Positions 6,247 to 8,563 of a DNA stretch of 8,563 bases are shown here, in pieces; the first letter of the stretch is position 1, and each line of letters begins with the position of its first letter. Made by a program: the position numbers and the translations under genes. The DNA lies in NCBI GenBank assembly GCA_030830145.1, contig JAURNO010000282.1:1-8563 (forward strand), given 5' to 3'. The notes beneath the pieces were generated by a model, which worked only from the letters and a program-made list of their open reading frames with translations, was not told the DNA's origin and ran no database searches. Origin of the DNA: Verrucomicrobiota bacterium (GTDB lineage Bacteria > Verrucomicrobiota > Verrucomicrobiia > Opitutales > Seribacteraceae).

Positions 6247-6266
6247 GGGTAGACAATCGTCTACTC
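6247..6266 (+). promoter_or_regulatory. Leader hairpin / inverted repeat just before the glutamine synthetase start
   Basis: GTAGAC (6249-6254) and GTCTAC (6259-6264) are perfect arms around AATC. In RNA, a G-U and a G-C pair extend the stem to 8 bp (6247-6266). It ends 7 nt before ATG 6274, directly before the GGGAA that could be the ribosome-binding site. It lies inside the leader predicted from the sigma-54 promoter. It could control translation or mRNA stability, or be a protein-binding site; the sequence alone does not distinguish these. Confidence 0.5.
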
Positions 6267-6273
6267 TCGGGAA

Positions 6274-7314
6274 ATGAACCCAATCCAATCACCCATGAGT
6301 AAGCATAAGTTAGAATATATTTGGCTCGACGGCTACAAGCCCACCCAGAGCCTCCGCGGTAAAACGATGATTGTTGAGGACTTCAGCGGTAAGCTGGAGG
6401 ACGCCAAGCAATGGTCCTTTGACGGTTCCTCGACCGAACAAGCATCCGGAGACGACTCCGATTGCTTGCTTCAGCCTGTCTACATCATACCTGATCCCGA
6501 TCGCTTCGGAGGTGATGGATGGTTGGTCATGTGCGAGGTGCTCAATGCAGACGGTACGCCTCACGAATCGAATGGGCGTGCGACCATCGACGAAGACGAC
6601 AACGATTTTTGGTTCGGTTTCGAGCAGGAATACACCCTGATCGATCTAGAGACCAACCTTCCACTTGGTTTCCCCAAGGACGGATATCCCGGACCACAAG
6701 GACCTTACTATACCTCGGTCGGCGCTCGTAACACCAAGGGTCGTGAGTTGGTTGACGAACACTTGCACCAATGCTTGGAAGCAGGCTTGAACGTCGAAGG
6801 TATCAACGCCGAAGTGATGATGGGCCAATGGGAATATCAAATTTTCGCCAAAGGTGCCGCCAATGCCGGTGACCAAATTTGGCTTGCCCGCTATCTTCTG
6901 GAGCGCACTGCCGAGAGCTACGATATAGCCATTGATCTTCACCCGAAACCCATCAAGGGCGACTGGAACGGCTCGGGCATGCACGCCAACTTCTCCAACG
7001 GCGCCATGCGCGATGAAGGAGGCGAGGAACTTTTCACGAAAATATGCGAAGAGTTCGGCAAAAACATCAGCCGTCATATCAGCGTGTATGGTTCTGACAA
7101 CGACCAAAGACTCACGGGCGCTCACGAAACCCAGTCCATTGACAAGTTCAGTTATGGGGTTTCCGATCGTGGCGCTTCCATCCGAATCCCGGTTGGCACC
7201 ATCCAAGACGGCTGGAAGGGCCGTTTGGAGGATCGTCGTCCGGCATCTAATGGAGATCCTTACAGGATTGCCGCGGTCATCATCAAGACGACCAAGGAAG
7301 CTCTCGCTTCCTGA
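6274..7314 (+). CDS. glnII: Glutamine synthetase, type II (GSII, beta-grasp type)
   Basis: It makes glutamine from glutamate, ammonia and ATP in the cytoplasm, the main ammonia-assimilation step. The 346-aa length fits GSII rather than GSI (about 450-470). Visible motifs: LEYIWLDGYKP at the beta-grasp N-terminus; WSFDGSSTEQASGDDSD (about 47-63), the GSII signature; FWFGFEQEY with metal-binding glutamates at about 117 and 119; GINAEVMMGQWEYQIF (about 176-191); WNGSGMHANFS with His237; and RGASIRIP then LEDRRPASNGDPY near the C-terminus. The C-terminal adenylylation tyrosine region of GSI is absent, so control by GlnE is not expected. ATG 6274 follows GGGAA at very short spacing; ATG 6295 would give the usual MSKHKLEYIW N-terminus without the first seven residues, so the start is uncertain. 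A sigma-54 promoter and a leader hairpin precede it and a strong terminator follows, making it a single-gene unit. C-ending codons are frequent, consistent with high expression. Confidence 0.95.
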   Translation: MNPIQSPMSKHKLEYIWLDGYKPTQSLRGKTMIVEDFSGKLEDAKQWSFDGSSTEQASGDDSDCLLQPVYIIPDPDRFGGDGWLVMCEVLNADGTPHESNGRATIDEDDNDFWFGFEQEYTLIDLETNLPLGFPKDGYPGPQGPYYTSVGARNTKGRELVDEHLHQCLEAGLNVEGINAEVMMGQWEYQIFAKGAANAGDQIWLARYLLERTAESYDIAIDLHPKPIKGDWNGSGMHANFSNGAMRDEGGEELFTKICEEFGKNISRHISVYGSDNDQRLTGAHETQSIDKFSYGVSDRGASIRIPVGTIQDGWKGRLEDRRPASNGDPYRIAAVIIKTTKEALAS

Positions 7315-7340
7315 GGAAAATTTCTGTTTCCGGTTTAAGG

Positions 7341-7376
7341 AGGGCGGTGGAGCGATCCATCGCCCTTTTTTTATTT
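7341..7376 (+). terminator. Strong intrinsic terminator after glutamine synthetase
   Basis: An 11-bp stem (7341-7351 with 7356-7366, one G-U pair) closes a GCGA tetraloop of the stable GNRA type and runs straight into seven T residues, then ATTT. The start of the T tract overlaps the stop codon (7371-7373) of the convergent small gene. On the opposite strand no T tract follows, so it is mainly a plus-strand terminator. Confidence 0.93.
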
Positions 7377-7700
7377 GCGCTTGCGCATTACGATGACGAA
7401 TTCGTCTCCGTCGTTGCAAAAGAAACGCAACGCCGCGTAGTAATGAGTCGATTGGGAATAGATTTTGGTTTTGCGTTTTCCACGCTCGATCCAAGATACC
7501 TGGATAGACTGAGCTTTTTCGCTCGCCAACTTACCTTGTCGCGAAAATTCTTTCTTCGTTCCGTGTGTTTTGAACTTTGTCCACCCTTCTTCCTTCCAAT
7601 CCGCAACGATCTCTTCGGGTTCCTGGGAGCAGGAGTACCCTAAGCTCGTTAGCAGGCAAAGGAGCAGGAGTCTGCAGGAGTAGACCGGTCTTTCGATCAT
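7371..7700 (-). CDS. Unrecognised small secreted or lipoprotein-like protein downstream of the sulfatase
   Basis: A 109-aa protein I cannot assign to a family. Residues 1 to about 23 are a secretion signal (basic start, then CRLLLLCLLTSLGYSC). The cysteine at 24 is followed by SQEPEE, which resembles a lipoprotein, but the lipobox is imperfect (Tyr at -2), so a plain signal peptide is possible. The mature part is basic, with DWKEEGWTKFKTHGTK, a central SIQVSWIERGKRKTKIYSQ that reads as paired beta strands, and an aromatic segment THYYAALRFFC, ending in MRKRK. ATG at 7700 lies 7 nt after the sulfatase stop, so both are probably on one mRNA and the protein may be exported to the same compartment. 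No strong ribosome-binding site is seen (GGAAAAA is about 16 nt upstream). The stop lies within the T tract of the glutamine synthetase terminator. Confidence 0.68.
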   Translation of the reverse strand: MIERPVYSCRLLLLCLLTSLGYSCSQEPEEIVADWKEEGWTKFKTHGTKKEFSRQGKLASEKAQSIQVSWIERGKRKTKIYSQSTHYYAALRFFCNDGDEFVIVMRKRK

Positions 7701-7707
7701 TTGATTT

Positions 7708-8563
7708 TTAAATTTTTCCGGCCGAACGTTTGGTCTTGGCCAAATCTTTGTCGAAGTTCTGCCCCAGTGCAGAAAGGCGTTTTACGATCTCCGGATGCTT
7801 CTTGCTTAAGTCTTTCGATTCTCCGACGTCCTTTTCCAAATCAAACAGCGCCAACCCGATCTTCGCTTGCGAATAGTTAGTGGGGATTCCTTCAGTTCCA
7901 CCTGGTTTACCGGCCATCGTGCGGTAGCCATGCGGGAAATGCAGTTTCCATTTTCCCTCTCGGACCGCCTGTAATTGTTTTCCGTAATACAGGTAATACG
8001 CTTCGTGAGGGGACTTTGCCTTGTCATCGGTGAACAAAGGCCAAACATTCTTTCCGTCGATCCGGTGGTCGGGCAACTTCGCTCCGATCAATTCGGCGAT
8101 CGTGGGGAGTAGATCGATCGTCATAACCGGCTCTCTGCACACTGAATTCGCCGGAATGGTTCCGGGCCACCAAGCCAAGGTGGGTTCCTTGCATCCGCCG
8201 TCGAACATTGTTCCTTTTCCTTCGCGCAGGGGGGCGGCGGAACCCGCATGATCGCCATAATTGAGCCATGGACCGTTATCCGAGGTAAAGACGAACAGAG
8301 TATTCTTTTCCAAGTTATGTTTTCGCAAGGCTTTCATAATCTCTCCGACCGACCAATCGACTTCCATCATCACGTCCCCGAACAAACCGGCTCCACTTTT
8401 GCCTTTGACCTTATCCGACACGTAAAGGGGTACGTGGACCATGCTATGAGGGACATAGACGAAAAAGGGCTTGTCCTTGTTTGTTTCGATGAAGGAAACC
8501 GCTCGTTCGGTGTACTGGGTGGTAAGCTTTTCCTGATCCTTTCCCGTGACCGCAGGGTTGATT
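7708..8563 (-). CDS. Arylsulfatase A-like sulfatase (family S1), C-terminal part; 5' end outside window
   Basis: The minus-strand frame is open to the right edge, so the 284 residues seen are the C-terminal part of a protein that usually has about 450-550. The internal ATG at 8442 is not the start, because the preceding codons continue the fold (LTTQYTERAVSFIETNKDK, PFFVYVPHSMVHVPLYVS). Sulfatase landmarks: HSMVHVPL with a conserved His, the EVDWSVGEIMKALRKHNLEK helix, FTSDNGPWLNYG carrying the metal-binding Asp-Asn, then the KGTMFDGGCKEPTLAWWPG block with the active-site Lys, TIDLLPTIAELIGAKLP, and the C-terminal subdomain with YLYYGKQLQAVREGKWKLHF. The block order and wording resemble arylsulfatase A and N-acetylgalactosamine-6-sulfatase. 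The formylglycine site (C-x-P-S-R) lies in the missing N-terminus. Such enzymes remove sulfate esters from glycans after export. The substrate cannot be inferred. It is followed by the small secreted protein gene. Confidence 0.93.
   Translation of the reverse strand, partial: INPAVTGKDQEKLTTQYTERAVSFIETNKDKPFFVYVPHSMVHVPLYVSDKVKGKSGAGLFGDVMMEVDWSVGEIMKALRKHNLEKNTLFVFTSDNGPWLNYGDHAGSAAPLREGKGTMFDGGCKEPTLAWWPGTIPANSVCREPVMTIDLLPTIAELIGAKLPDHRIDGKNVWPLFTDDKAKSPHEAYYLYYGKQLQAVREGKWKLHFPHGYRTMAGKPGGTEGIPTNYSQAKIGLALFDLEKDVGESKDLSKKHPEIVKRLSALGQNFDKDLAKTKRSAGKI

Noticed and set aside
6646..7494. Long open frame on the minus strand opposite the glutamine synthetase gene
   Set aside because: It is the antisense shadow of a highly conserved gene with strong codon bias; its translation shows no family motif and it crosses the terminator.

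Overview
The window reads as chromosomal DNA of a Gram-negative bacterium with an outer membrane. TonB-dependent receptors, an S1-type sulfatase, a beta-grasp type II glutamine synthetase (GSII), moderate GC and frequent non-ATG starts together suggest a Verrucomicrobiota-like organism, possibly marine or polysaccharide-degrading. This placement is inferred from gene content and protein style; there is no rRNA or other marker here.

Left third (1-3901, + strand): a tight gene string made of the same two-gene unit twice. It contains the C-terminal end of a TonB-dependent outer-membrane receptor, a YfiR/DUF4154-like secreted protein, a complete second receptor and a second YfiR-like protein. Gaps are 6, 6 and 1 nt. 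The two receptor C-termini are about 60 % identical by hand alignment, so the unit was probably duplicated in tandem; the two YfiR-like copies have diverged far more. No diguanylate cyclase or histidine kinase, the usual partner of YfiR-type proteins, is visible; any partner lies left of the window or elsewhere.

Middle (3911-6145): a convergent, secreted HtrA-like serine protease with one PDZ domain on the minus strand; a divergent region of about 230 bp with two back-to-back hairpins; an unrecognised 119-aa charged helical protein followed by a hairpin terminator; and a YqgE/AlgH (UPF0301) protein.

Right third (6146-8563): a GSII gene preceded by a strong sigma-54 (-24/-12) promoter match and a leader hairpin, and followed by a textbook intrinsic terminator. 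Convergent to it on the minus strand are a small unrecognised secreted or lipoprotein-like protein and, 7 nt upstream of it, the C-terminal 284 residues of an arylsulfatase A-like sulfatase that runs off the right edge.

The most interesting points are the duplicated receptor/YfiR module, the sigma-54 plus leader-hairpin arrangement at GSII, and an eight-G tract inside the complete receptor gene. No mobile element, CRISPR array, tRNA or rRNA was found.
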